From NCBI RefSeq assembly GCF_006912135.1, contig NZ_VIRS01000014.1, forward strand, positions 1 through 64,000: a stretch of DNA of 64,000 nucleotides. Reading direction: 5' to 3'. This document shows, one piece after another, positions 37,172 through 45,653 of the stretch. The notes under the pieces were generated by a model. The model searched no databases. It was not told the origin of the DNA and worked only from the letters and a program-made list of their open reading frames with translations. Source of the DNA: Cryptosporangium phraense (GTDB taxonomy: Bacteria > Actinomycetota > Actinomycetes > Mycobacteriales > Cryptosporangiaceae). Within the stretch, counting starts at the first letter, position 1, and each line of letters starts with the position of its first letter. Both the position numbers and the translations under genes were made by a program.

Positions 37172-37405
37172 ATGCCTCTTGATGCGCAGCCTCCGGGCCG
37201 GCGGGGCACCGTCGGTCATCCGTATAGTCCGCTGACTTTGCGCCTCGTTCTGGCCGGGTTCGGCCTCGTAGCGTCGGTGATTGGTGCTGCGGTGTTGTTC
37301 GGCATCGGCCAGGCGGTGCCGGCGTGGGTGTTGGTGGCGCTGGCCGTCGTAGCGCTGATCGACCTGGCCGTGATCCAGACCCGCCGCCGAGCCCGCCGCA
37401 CCTAG
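37172..37405 (+). CDS. DUF6343-like small two-helix membrane protein
   Basis: 77 residues. A short polar N-terminus, then LTLRLVLAGFGLVASVIGAA and a second helix AWVLVALAVVALIDLAVI, ending in RRRARRT. The layout matches the DUF6343 family of actinobacterial small membrane proteins. Function unknown. Overlaps the convergent nuclease gene by 4 bp. Confidence 0.65.
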   Translation: MPLDAQPPGRRGTVGHPYSPLTLRLVLAGFGLVASVIGAAVLFGIGQAVPAWVLVALAVVALIDLAVIQTRRRARRT

Positions 37406-38499
37406 TCGAGATAGCTGCGCACGGTCTGGCGAATCGCTTCGGCGTGCTCGTAGATGCCGTCTAGCGAGTCTACCGGATGCTTGGTCTCGATCTTGTCCGC
37501 GTCGAACAAGCCGAGGTACTTCTGCTTCTTGGCGTTGAACCACAGGCGGGCGATCGGCTTGCGGTTGTTGTCATCGAGCAGAATCGCGAAGTAGGACTTC
37601 GCGTCGCGATTCACGATCCGGTCCGGCTTCACCTCACTGCAGGCGATCGCCTTGACGATCTGGTATCCCTCGAGTTCTTCGAGCGTGGTCGTGATCTCGG
37701 TGTCGCGATCGATGTCGCGCTCGGCGACCGGCTGGCTAGTAACGACATCGCTCGGCGTCGACGTCCCGACCGGAGCTGAATACGACGCGCCAAGGGCTGT
37801 CTTCAGCCGATCATTGACCTGCTCGTTGAGGAACTGCTTCGACGCTTTCGCAACCAGGGCCGTGAACTGGGTGCGCGCCTTCTGGGTGAAGCTGCCCTCG
37901 TAGACGCGCGTGGTGAACAGCCGGACGAAGTCCTCGTCCGGCTCCCGGAACTGCGCCGCGATGGCGCGTTTGATCGCGCCGACGTACTTCAGTTCCTCCG
38001 CCGCGCTGATGACGGATTCCAAGTCGAAGACGTCCTTCGTGAGCTTGCGCAGCTCGGGCAGGAGCGTCTCGTCGATGTCGAGGAGGTCGAGCACCAGGAA
38101 CGGTCGGTCGTCCATCTTGTTGGGCGCGTCGAGATCCGTGTAGAAGTTGTAGACCTGTCCGTTGGTGAGCACGGCGATGCGCGCGTTCGTCACGGAGAAG
38201 TACCGGAACAGCTGAGACGCGTTCTCGATGCGGAGCGCCCCGGTCGACTTCTTGCACTCGATGAGGATCTGGACCTCGCCGTCGCGCATGATCGCGTAGT
38301 CGACCTTCTCGCCACGCTTCGTGCCGACGTCGGCCGTGAATTCGGGGACGACTTCGAGCGGGTCGAAGACGTCGTAGCCGAGGATCGTCGAAATGAACGG
38401 CATCACGAAGGCGTTCTTCGTCGCTTCCTCGGTCTGGATCGCTCCGCGCTGGTTCTCGACCTTCGTCGCCAGCGCGGCGAGACGTTCTTCGAACTCCAC
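37402..38499 (-). CDS. stand-alone HsdR-N-type restriction nuclease domain protein
   Basis: 365 residues from GTG 38499 (GGGGGCGG ahead; TTG 38517 possible). The N-terminal half is the type I restriction R-subunit N-terminal nuclease: IQTEEATKNAFVMPF, VPEFTADVGTKRGEKVDYAI (Asp67), VQILIECKKS (Glu81-x-Lys83), QLFRYFSVT and ARIAVLTNG, a complete PD-(D/E)XK core with the QxxxY-like helix. The helicase motor of HsdR is absent. The C-terminal part (from about residue 260) has a small beta domain often seen in this family (IARLWFNAKKQKYLGLFD). It may act as a nuclease in defence; no modification or specificity subunit is adjacent. Confidence 0.82.
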   Translation of the reverse strand: MEFEERLAALATKVENQRGAIQTEEATKNAFVMPFISTILGYDVFDPLEVVPEFTADVGTKRGEKVDYAIMRDGEVQILIECKKSTGALRIENASQLFRYFSVTNARIAVLTNGQVYNFYTDLDAPNKMDDRPFLVLDLLDIDETLLPELRKLTKDVFDLESVISAAEELKYVGAIKRAIAAQFREPDEDFVRLFTTRVYEGSFTQKARTQFTALVAKASKQFLNEQVNDRLKTALGASYSAPVGTSTPSDVVTSQPVAERDIDRDTEITTTLEELEGYQIVKAIACSEVKPDRIVNRDAKSYFAILLDDNNRKPIARLWFNAKKQKYLGLFDADKIETKHPVDSLDGIYEHAEAIRQTVRSYLD

Positions 38500-38813
38500 T
38501 GTTCCGCCCGCCCCCAACCGTCAGTGAGACCATCCGCGGTCCAGTCACCGTAGGGGAGGCTGCTCGTCAAGCGGCTCCCCCATTGAGCCCTCATTTGATG
38601 GACGTTTCCTCTACCACGAGTCTGAGCAGAGCTCTCCTGCCCCCAGTTTCATTGGGCCCAGAGGCGATTAGTGGCCATCGGCCCTGGGGGCGCTGGGTCA
38701 GACGCTGGCCGGTCTCTGATCGAAAGCAGCGCAACTCGGCAGATCTCGGTTCCGCTGGGCCGCATCAAAATGTAATCTGCGTAGTTCCGTCCAGCCTCGC
38801 AGAGGGATGACTA
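38500..38813. other. intergenic region between divergent defence-like genes
   Basis: 314 bp, divergent promoters expected. It contains an AGAGGG ribosome site for the gene at 38814. No RNA, repeat or small gene recognised. GC content begins to fall here. Confidence 0.4.
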
Positions 38814-40211
38814 ATGCGCACGCATAGCATCGACGATCCGGCTCTCCCCTTGGATTTCCCGTACGCGTTCAATCAACCGGGCGAGCCAATCCGGCTATAT
38901 ACCGGTTCGATCGCGGGGTTTGATTCGTCGGAAATGAACGGCCGTGTCTTCTTGCATACGGTGGGTACGGCTAGCCTGCGTTGGGAGATGGATGTTCCTG
39001 ATGACTACTTCTCCGGGAGTCTCGACGAGGCAACGCTTTCATTGGCGGAAAAAGGTCTCGCAAGCAATATTTTGAGCTTTCGACGACAGCCGGATTCTGG
39101 ATGGATCAACAGCGCGGAGATCGGGTCCTCTCAGTCCACTGTGCGGAGCGTGATTGTGGGCTGGCTCAACGTGCCTAGTCTCCCGGGATGGAACTATTTG
39201 ATTGCGGCCGATGGTCGCAGATGGCCGGGCCGAATCTCTTTCGTGGTCGGGGAATGGGAGATCGCGATCGACCAGCGACCTGATCATCGCGAGGCTTTTC
39301 GGAACCTCGACGATCAGCATTACTACCTACTGACTCATGTCATGGAGATTCGTCGGTCCAGCGGCTGCGTTTTCGAAATTGCTGCAGCTGAAAACATCAT
39401 CGAGGCGCTCAGGATTACGCTCTCCTTCATGCTGGGGCGCTGGGTCTCGCCTGCCCTCGCGATCGCGTACGATCTTGACGGGAAGCTCGGATGGGAATCC
39501 TGGAAGTCGCCCATCTGTGATCCGGCCCGCAGGATCGGGTTGGAATGCGTATCGCTGAGTAATCGCACCGAATTCATGGACCTTCTGGTCCGCTCGACCT
39601 CGGCCGTCGCTGACGAAGTGCGCCAAGGAGTGAGCAGGTTCAGGATGCAGGCCTCCGTGACGGCCGCGCAGACAAGCTTCGTGGAGCAGCGAATATTGGC
39701 GGCTTTCCCGGCGCTGGAGAACATCGCATGGGAGTTTCTGACCCTCTCAGGAGGAGGCGGCGGCCGAAAGACCGCCTCCTCGAGGAGGCAGTACGGGAGC
39801 GGAGCCAATCGACTGCGAGAGACTCTGCGACTAGCGGGAATTCCTCTTGGTGTCAACGCTTCTGCGCTTCCTGCCCTGAGTCGATTCGCGGCAGACCAGG
39901 GACTTCCTGATGGCCCCGCTGCCCTCGTGAAAGTTCGAAACGAACTCGTTCACCCCAAAGAGTTGAATAGCCGTATCTATGGTTGTGAGGGGCTGATGCG
40001 GGATTCATGGATGCTGTCTCGACACTACCTCGCGCTGCTGATCATGTTCTCGACAGGATTCGGTGGCTCCTTTGTCAATCATTTGACGGCGACTTGGGTC
40101 GGAGAAGAGGAGCCGGTGCCCTGGTCGATCGCTGAACGGCTCGACAGCACTTTCATCGAATGCCGCGGATCTGATCGGAACGGCGTGTCCGAGATTGGCG
40201 GTCTCAGCTAG
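38814..40211 (+). CDS. hypothetical protein with HEPN-type RNase motif (ApeA-like)
   Basis: 465 residues. The N-terminal about 250 residues are beta-rich (IRLYTGSIAGFDSSEMNGRV, VIVGWLNVPSLPGWNYLI) and unrecognised; the C-terminal about 200 residues are helical with LVKVRNELVHP (Arg375-x4-His380), the RX4-6H signature of HEPN ribonucleases, followed by a membrane-free hydrophobic helix. The arrangement resembles ApeA-type abortive infection proteins (large N-terminal sensor, C-terminal HEPN). GC content and codon use are clearly lower than neighbours, suggesting transfer. Identification rests on one motif and the domain order. Confidence 0.6.
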   Translation: MRTHSIDDPALPLDFPYAFNQPGEPIRLYTGSIAGFDSSEMNGRVFLHTVGTASLRWEMDVPDDYFSGSLDEATLSLAEKGLASNILSFRRQPDSGWINSAEIGSSQSTVRSVIVGWLNVPSLPGWNYLIAADGRRWPGRISFVVGEWEIAIDQRPDHREAFRNLDDQHYYLLTHVMEIRRSSGCVFEIAAAENIIEALRITLSFMLGRWVSPALAIAYDLDGKLGWESWKSPICDPARRIGLECVSLSNRTEFMDLLVRSTSAVADEVRQGVSRFRMQASVTAAQTSFVEQRILAAFPALENIAWEFLTLSGGGGGRKTASSRRQYGSGANRLRETLRLAGIPLGVNASALPALSRFAADQGLPDGPAALVKVRNELVHPKELNSRIYGCEGLMRDSWMLSRHYLALLIMFSTGFGGSFVNHLTATWVGEEEPVPWSIAERLDSTFIECRGSDRNGVSEIGGLS

Positions 40212-40287
40212 GGCCGCTTCGACCGGACGCGTGCGACGCTATTGGCCCTTCGCGACCACGGGCTGGCGACGCGCTGCTCTTCCGGCG

Positions 40288-41385
40288 CTAGCGCGTTCCC
40301 TGAGCCCGGCCTAGCTCGGCGGACGACAGGACCGCCGCTATCGAGCCCGTTCGGGACAGAATCGCGCGTTGGCGGTCGGCTCCGTTTCCCTCTCGGCGCA
40401 CCCGACTCAGCTCACTCCCCACCTCGTCCAGGTCACCGCTCCTCAACAAAGCAGGCGTCACCCGTTCCCACAGCTCCTCCACCAACTCCCACGCCGGCCT
40501 GGCCCGTCCGGACCTCGGATCCAGCAGCGTGCCCGCCAACCCCACCCGGGCCGCGTTCCAATGCGCCGCCTCCAACACATGATCGGCAACCGGGTCGTCC
40601 GTGTCGTGCACCGTCGACAGCGCGGTCGCCACCAGCGCCCGCACCAGGCCGGCGACCAGCACCGCGTCGCCCACCGTCGCGCACACGTCAGCGATCCGGA
40701 TCTCCACCGTCGGGTACCGCTCCGACGGGCGCGCGTGCCACAGCACCAGCCCCGGATCGAGCATCACCCCGGACTCGACCAGCGACGCCACCGCCTCGTC
40801 GTACTCCTTCTCCGACACCACGTGCGGGGTCGGGCCCACGCCCGGCCAGCGGTCGAGCTGCACCCCTCGCCAGCTCGCGTACCCGGTGTCCACCCCCGAA
40901 TGCAGCGGCGAATTGGCGGCCAGCGCTTGGATCACCGGCAACCACGGACGAACCCGTCGGCAGACGTCCACCGCGGCACCTCGGGACGGCACACCGACGT
41001 GCACGTGACATCCGCAGACGGCCGGATCGCGGGCGATCGGGCCGTAGTGCTGCACGATCCCGCGATAGCGGGAATCCTCGGTCGGGGTGCGGTCGGCCTC
41101 GCCGACCGGCGTGGCTCCGACCGCCACGGCCCGGGCCCCGGCCGCCGCCGCGGCCGTCGCGGTGGCGGTCCGCAGCGTGGCCACCTCGGCGCGGACGGCC
41201 GCCAGCTCGACGGCCGGCGACGTCACCATCTCGACCATGCACGGCCGGAACTCGGCCCGGTTGTGCGACCGGAGCTCGGCCGGCAGCCCCGTGTAGACCT
41301 CGCCCGCCCTCGGCACGTTCTCGCCCGTCGAACGATCGACGAGGAGATACTCCTCCTCGACCCCGACCGTGAGCCCGGTGCTCAC
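40288..41385 (-). CDS. carboxylate-amine ligase / glutamate-cysteine ligase type 2 (YbdK family)
   Basis: 365 residues, GTG start. TVGVEEEYLLVD at the N-terminus, AEFRPCMVEMVTSP, CGCHVHVGVPS, and YPTVEIRIADVCATV are the GCS2/YbdK ATP-grasp-like signatures. These enzymes join the gamma-carboxyl of glutamate or another acid to an amine, weakly with cysteine. Mycothiol producers have many such paralogues with unknown substrates. Coupled (GTGA) to the upstream methyltransferase gene in a four-gene minus-strand operon. Confidence 0.88.
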   Translation of the reverse strand: MSTGLTVGVEEEYLLVDRSTGENVPRAGEVYTGLPAELRSHNRAEFRPCMVEMVTSPAVELAAVRAEVATLRTATATAAAAAGARAVAVGATPVGEADRTPTEDSRYRGIVQHYGPIARDPAVCGCHVHVGVPSRGAAVDVCRRVRPWLPVIQALAANSPLHSGVDTGYASWRGVQLDRWPGVGPTPHVVSEKEYDEAVASLVESGVMLDPGLVLWHARPSERYPTVEIRIADVCATVGDAVLVAGLVRALVATALSTVHDTDDPVADHVLEAAHWNAARVGLAGTLLDPRSGRARPAWELVEELWERVTPALLRSGDLDEVGSELSRVRREGNGADRQRAILSRTGSIAAVLSSAELGRAQGTR

Positions 41386-42302
41386 GCCGGGCGTGCCGCG
41401 GTCAGCAGCACGACGGCGATCCGCTCCGCGTCCGCGTACGCATCATCGTCGAGTTCCTCGCCGTAGACGTCCGGATCGACCTCACGGTACGTCCAGACGA
41501 GGTCCGTGCCGCTCAGGCGCTCCGCGGCGGCGGCGCGGAGCGAGTCGTGACCGTCGACGATGCCGACGCCGCTGAACAGGACCAACGTTCCACCGGGCGC
41601 CAACCGAGACGCGGCCGCACCGATGATCTCGAGCGTCAGGCCGTGGCCGCCGGGGCCGCCGCCGTCCCGATACGTCCGACCCGCGGGGTCGATCATGAAC
41701 GGCGGGTTGGACACGATCAGGTCGAACGACCCGTCGACGTCGTCCAGCAGGTCGCTGCGGCACGGCTCGACGGCGACGCCGGCCTGGAGAGCGTTGACCG
41801 ACGCGTAGCGGAGCGCGGTGTCGTTGATGTCGACGGCCAGCACCTGGGCGCCGGGAGCACGCTTGGCGACGACGATCGCGCCGGCGCCGGTACCGCAGCC
41901 GATGTCGACCGCGCGCCGGATCGGCGTCGAACACGTCCGGACGGACGCGATCGCGGCGTCGGCCATGCGGTAGGTGTCGGGGCCGAAGAACACCGCGTCG
42001 GGCGCCTGCGTCGGGAACGCCGAGTGGACGAACAGCTCGTCGTCGTACGTGGAGAAACGCACGAGGCTGCGCAGGCTGTCACCCGACCGGGCCAGCGCAC
42101 CGGCGCGGTCGAGCAGGTCGACGACGTCCGCGGGGAGCGTGCCCGGGCGGAACGGGCGGCTCCAGCCCAGCGCGTCACGCAGGTCGCGCGCCCAGGCGTT
42201 CGACGGACGGCGGTTGACCCGAGCGTGCGTCGTCGGGGTCACGGTGGTGAACGTGTACCCGAGTTCCTTGAGCGTGTCACCGAGCTCGAGCAGGGCGGTC
42301 AT
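41382..42302 (-). CDS. class I SAM-dependent methyltransferase with NPPF motif
   Basis: 306 residues from ATG 42302. Motif I VDIGCGTGAGAIVVAKRAPG, acidic LAVDIND, and LIVSNPPFMIDPAGRTYRDG, the NPPY/F motif of N6-adenine/N5-glutamine and RlmG/RsmC-type enzymes. The N-terminal 130 residues form an extra domain, as in RsmC/RlmG-like rRNA methyltransferases. The substrate is not determinable. 28 bp after the Pro-rich small protein gene. Confidence 0.82.
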   Translation of the reverse strand: MTALLELGDTLKELGYTFTTVTPTTHARVNRRPSNAWARDLRDALGWSRPFRPGTLPADVVDLLDRAGALARSGDSLRSLVRFSTYDDELFVHSAFPTQAPDAVFFGPDTYRMADAAIASVRTCSTPIRRAVDIGCGTGAGAIVVAKRAPGAQVLAVDINDTALRYASVNALQAGVAVEPCRSDLLDDVDGSFDLIVSNPPFMIDPAGRTYRDGGGPGGHGLTLEIIGAAASRLAPGGTLVLFSGVGIVDGHDSLRAAAAERLSGTDLVWTYREVDPDVYGEELDDDAYADAERIAVVLLTAARPA

Positions 42303-42330
42303 GGGCAGGCTCTGCCCGCCTACGACCGAT

Positions 42331-42588
42331 TCATTCCTGGGCCGGTGGGGCAGGGGCCGGTGGGGCAGGGGCCGGCGGCGGAGGGGGCGGCGGCGGGTGC
42401 TGGGCGCCGTTCGCCGGCCGGGCGAGATCACCGCTGAGCGTGTCGAGGAGCTGTTCGGCCACCCGTTCGGCGGCGAGCTTGGACTCGTCGGTCAGCGTTG
42501 GCCGGGCACCGCTGACCTCCATCTGCTGCGCGACCATCGCGACCACGTCACCGGCGGTCAGCGTGAGTTCCGGCGGGTCGGTGGTCAT
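42331..42588 (-). CDS. hypothetical small protein with Pro-rich tail
   Basis: 85 residues, ATG overlapping the previous stop (ATGA). Helical region LTLTAGDVVAMVAQQMEVSG and LTDESKLAAERVAEQLLDTL, then a C-terminal poly-Pro/Ala tail of about 22 residues. No family recognised. Coupling to the upstream gene suggests the two small proteins act together. Confidence 0.65.
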   Translation of the reverse strand: MTTDPPELTLTAGDVVAMVAQQMEVSGARPTLTDESKLAAERVAEQLLDTLSGDLARPANGAQHPPPPPPPPAPAPPAPAPPAQE

Positions 42589-42815
42589 GCCGGGGCCCGC
42601 AGGTCGTCGGGGATCTCGCCACGCTCGGACGCGGCCACCACCTCGGACGCCCAGCGCGCGCGGCTGCACGGCCAGGCCGGAGCCGCCGTCCAGTGTCCGG
42701 CGTTGCCGCAGACGGCCTCGTGCTGGTAGCGCTCGATCGGCTTGTGAAGTTCGAGCAACCGGTACGCGGTTGCGACGTCCTCGGGCGTCAGTGGTCGGTG
42801 CCAAACCAGCCCCAT
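42585..42815 (-). CDS. hypothetical small protein
   Basis: 76 residues from ATG 42815, with GGAGGGG upstream on this strand. Contains LTPEDVATAYRLLELHKPIE and a C-x2-AGHW-x6-WPC segment with two Cys and two His that could hold a metal. First gene of the minus-strand operon ending with the carboxylate-amine ligase. Unrecognised. Confidence 0.65.
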   Translation of the reverse strand: MGLVWHRPLTPEDVATAYRLLELHKPIERYQHEAVCGNAGHWTAAPAWPCSRARWASEVVAASERGEIPDDLRAPA

Positions 42816-43214
42816 GGTTTCCCCTCCCTGGGAGTCGTTCCCTGCCCGGACAGGGACGTACCGCTGCCCCCTACCCTGCGATCTTCGATCCAATCCCGAA
42901 TGGGAGACCAAGTTTTCGCAATTCCCATCGTAGGCGTTTCGGGTCGCAACGATGTCTTTCATACGTCTTTCGTTCGTTCAACGGACAGCGTTTTCGGACT
43001 GGCAGCGGTCTATGGGGTTCGTCGCCCAGCGAATCGATTGGGTTGCCTATCTGTTCGAGTTCGCGTGACCCCCGAACGGGGGTTATCCGATCGGCGGCGA
43101 CCCTCGACCAACGGACGTGAGCAGGTAGCCGCCAGGATCGACCGTCCACACCGGCCGGACGCACAGCGAACACACTGGCCGCACACAGGAACCGCCGGAC
43201 CTAACGTTCCGGAA
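42816..43214. other. intergenic region with a GC-rich palindrome
   Basis: 399 bp between divergent genes. ACCCCCGAACGGGGGT at 43068-43083 is a near-perfect palindrome; a 15-nt part of it recurs at 56921-56935. A TAACGT -10 box (43202-43207) serves the Ltp-repeat gene. No other feature seen. Confidence 0.5.
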
Positions 43215-43964
43215 ATGCAGCCGCCACAGGACCCGAACAATCCCAACAACGGCAACCCGCCCCCGTACGGTCAGCCTCAGCAGCCCGGATGGGGCCCCGG
43301 CCCACAGCAGCCCTACGGCGACCCGTCCCAGGGCTACCCGCCGCAGCCCGGCTACGGGCAGCAGCCTCCTTACGGCCAGCCCGCCTACGGGCCGCCCGGC
43401 GGCTATCCGCCGCCGGGCGGCTTTCCGCCGCCGAGGAAGAACGCCTCCGCTGGGAAGGTCATCGGCATCATCGCCGCGATCCTCGTCGGACTGTGTGTCG
43501 TCGGCGGCATCATCAACGCCATCGGCGGCGGGGACGACACCGACACGGCGACGACCGGGTCGAGCACAAGTGCTGAGGTAGCGGCGCCGGCCGGCGAGAA
43601 GACTGGCGCGTCCGAGCCGAGTAGCCCGAAAGCGGCGCCCACCAGGAAGGAGACCGCGGAGCAGCGCAATGCCGTCCGGGCCGCCAAGCAGTACCTCGAA
43701 TTCCAGCCGTTCTCCCGCAAGGGCCTGATCCGTCAGCTGTCGTCGGACGCCGGCTCCGGTTTCACCGAGGAAGCCGCGACCTATGCGGTGGACTCGCTGC
43801 ACATCGATTACAACGAGCAGGCCTACAAGGCCGCCAAGAGCTACCTCGAGATCAACCCGTTCAGCCGACAGGGCCTGATCGAGCAGTTGGAGTCCGACGC
43901 CGGCTCCGGGTTCACCCATGCCCAGGCTGTGTATGGGGCAGACAAGGCGCTGAAGGAGTCGTAG
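43215..43964 (+). CDS. membrane protein with two Ltp (host cell surface-exposed lipoprotein) repeats
   Basis: 249 residues. Residues 1-70 are Pro/Gln/Gly/Tyr-rich (QQPPYGQPAYGPPGG), then one membrane helix (VIGIIAAILVGLCVVGGII), a Ser/Thr/Ala spacer, and two tandem 45-residue repeats: AAKQYLEFQPFSRKGLIRQL and AAKSYLEINPFSRQGLIEQL, each followed by GSGFT and an Ala-rich helix. These match the Ltp domain known from phage TP-J34 superinfection-exclusion lipoprotein. ATG lacks a ribosome site; a TAACGT box lies 7 nt upstream. No N-terminal lipobox, so it is anchored by the helix. Confidence 0.85.
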   Translation: MQPPQDPNNPNNGNPPPYGQPQQPGWGPGPQQPYGDPSQGYPPQPGYGQQPPYGQPAYGPPGGYPPPGGFPPPRKNASAGKVIGIIAAILVGLCVVGGIINAIGGGDDTDTATTGSSTSAEVAAPAGEKTGASEPSSPKAAPTRKETAEQRNAVRAAKQYLEFQPFSRKGLIRQLSSDAGSGFTEEAATYAVDSLHIDYNEQAYKAAKSYLEINPFSRQGLIEQLESDAGSGFTHAQAVYGADKALKES

Positions 43965-44281
43965 GCCGGCATGCGGCGCAAGGTACACCGCCCCGCAGGC
44001 CGCCGTGTCGACACAGATGGTGGTGTCGGGAGGCCTGCGCTATCACCGCTGGCAACCCGTCGGCTCGGGTCTCGGCGGTCATCGACGCGATCCCGCTCTT
44101 CGGATCCCCGATCAAGCTGTGGGCCGACCGACCTGACGCAGGCCATTGCGGGCCGAGGCCGTCGCGTCGCTGCAGGTCAGATCCGGAAGAACCCCGCCTG
44201 ACAGCGGTCTATCAGCGTCCTGACAGGTGCGATCCGCAAACTCATCTTCAAGCGGCCGAACGGGCGAATGGAGCGCCACCG
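43965..44281. other. intergenic region
   Basis: 317 bp. Short open frames on both strands look weakly coding, but no start, ribosome site or family supports a gene. No hairpin with a T tract seen. Confidence 0.35.
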
Positions 44282-45124
44282 ATGGGCACAGCAACGTCTT
44301 CCACCGTCCGGTCCGCGGACGGCACCCCGATAGGCGTCCTCAGCGCCGGACGAGGGCCGGGGCTCGTCGTCGTTCCCGGCAACAACCGCCGGGCCCACCA
44401 CTACGACGGGCTCGTCCGCGCGCTCGAGGACGAGTACACGGTGCACGTCGTCGACCGGCGCGGACGCGGAGCCAGCGGCCCGCAGGGCCCGCACTACAGC
44501 ATCGAGGCCGAGGCCTCGGACGTCTTCGCGGTCATGCGCGAGACCGGCTCCGACCTGATCTTCGGCCACAGCCACGGCGGCCTGGTCGCACTCCACCTGG
44601 CGCTCTGGCGGCCGGTCGACGCGCTGGTCGTCTACGAGCCCGCGGTGAGCATCGGCGGCTCGTTCGACGTCGAGTGGTTACCGGCCTTCCAGCGGCACCT
44701 CGCGCTCGGCCAGCACGGCGCGGCGATGGCGACGTTCCTCAAGGGCACCCGGCTGGTCCCGATCGGCGACGCCCCGTACTTCGTCTACCGCGCGCTCGCG
44801 CACCTGCTGCTCCGGGGCGCCGACGGGGCCGAGACCCGGGCGATGATGCCGACCACGCCGGCCGAGATCGCCGAGATCGCCCGCCTGGATTCCGACGGAC
44901 GCCGGTACGCGAGCATTCAGTCGCCGACGCTGCTCCTCGGCGGCGGGCGCACCCCCGACTACCTCACCACCGCGCTGCGCCGGCTCGACCAGCTGCTACC
45001 CGACAGCGAGTGCCACCTGCACCCCGACCTCGACCACAACGCCCCCGACCTCAGCGCTCCGGCCGCGGTGGCGGCCGAGATCAGCGGTTTCGTCACCCGC
45101 CGGGCGGCGGTCGTCGCCGGTTGA
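44282..45124 (+). CDS. alpha/beta hydrolase
   Basis: 280 residues. Oxyanion-loop region VVVPGNNRRAHHYDGL, nucleophile elbow FGHSHGGLVAL (Ser about 96), the RRGRGASG loop after strand 4, and the C-terminal His in LHPDLDHNAPD. Similar to non-heme peroxidase/esterase-like hydrolases. Substrate unknown. GAATGGAG provides a weak ribosome site. Confidence 0.85.
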   Translation: MGTATSSTVRSADGTPIGVLSAGRGPGLVVVPGNNRRAHHYDGLVRALEDEYTVHVVDRRGRGASGPQGPHYSIEAEASDVFAVMRETGSDLIFGHSHGGLVALHLALWRPVDALVVYEPAVSIGGSFDVEWLPAFQRHLALGQHGAAMATFLKGTRLVPIGDAPYFVYRALAHLLLRGADGAETRAMMPTTPAEIAEIARLDSDGRRYASIQSPTLLLGGGRTPDYLTTALRRLDQLLPDSECHLHPDLDHNAPDLSAPAAVAAEISGFVTRRAAVVAG

Positions 45125-45146
45125 GGCCCGCACTAGGCTGCCACCC

Positions 45147-45572
45147 ATGGTCCTACGGCAGCTCGCGGTGCTGATCGCCGGGCTGCTGGTCCTCACCGGG
45201 TGCTCGGTTTTCCGGTCGCCCCCCTCGACCGAGACGCACATCGTCACGTTCGAGGTGGAGACCGTCGACGCCTCGACCGTCGACATCAAGGCCGACTACT
45301 CGATGGTCCCGCTGGCCGACAAGAAGTCCACCCAGTACGGCTCGTCCTGGGACGTGGAACTGACGTTCCACTACCCGGACGTCTACCGGCTGGTGCTGTT
45401 CGGTGAGCCGCGGCAGCGGACCTACCGCTACCTCCGGCCGACGGTCGACGACCCCGAGGTCCGCTGCCGGATCAAGATCGACGGCGTGCTCGTCGCCGAG
45501 TACACCGGCAAGTCGGCGCTCTGCGTCCACACGATGACCGAGGGACGGCAGAAGCGGCTCACCACGGCCTGA
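45147..45572 (+). CDS. putative lipoprotein
   Basis: 141 residues. Signal peptide with lipobox LVLTGCS, then a small beta-rich domain (THIVTFEVETVDASTVDIKA) with a C-terminal Cys pair that could form a disulfide. The fold resembles MmpS-like small secreted proteins. A TAGGCT -10 box 7 nt upstream of the ATG indicates leaderless expression. Function unknown. Confidence 0.72.
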   Translation: MVLRQLAVLIAGLLVLTGCSVFRSPPSTETHIVTFEVETVDASTVDIKADYSMVPLADKKSTQYGSSWDVELTFHYPDVYRLVLFGEPRQRTYRYLRPTVDDPEVRCRIKIDGVLVAEYTGKSALCVHTMTEGRQKRLTTA

Positions 45573-45653
45573 TGTGACGTACGTCGCTGCTGGTATCACG
45601 GCACCGGGTGACGACTCTTGTTCGTTGTGAAGGTCGTGGAAAGGGGAGTTGCT

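Noticed and set aside
42331-42400. Repeated GGGGC blocks near 42345-42400 as a DNA repeat or CRISPR-like element
   Set aside because: They encode the Pro/Ala tail of the small protein and have no spacer structure; no CRISPR array was found anywhere in the window.
43912-44146. Short minus-strand frames near 44000 as an insertion-sequence remnant
   Set aside because: No transposase motif, terminal repeats or target duplication could be seen.
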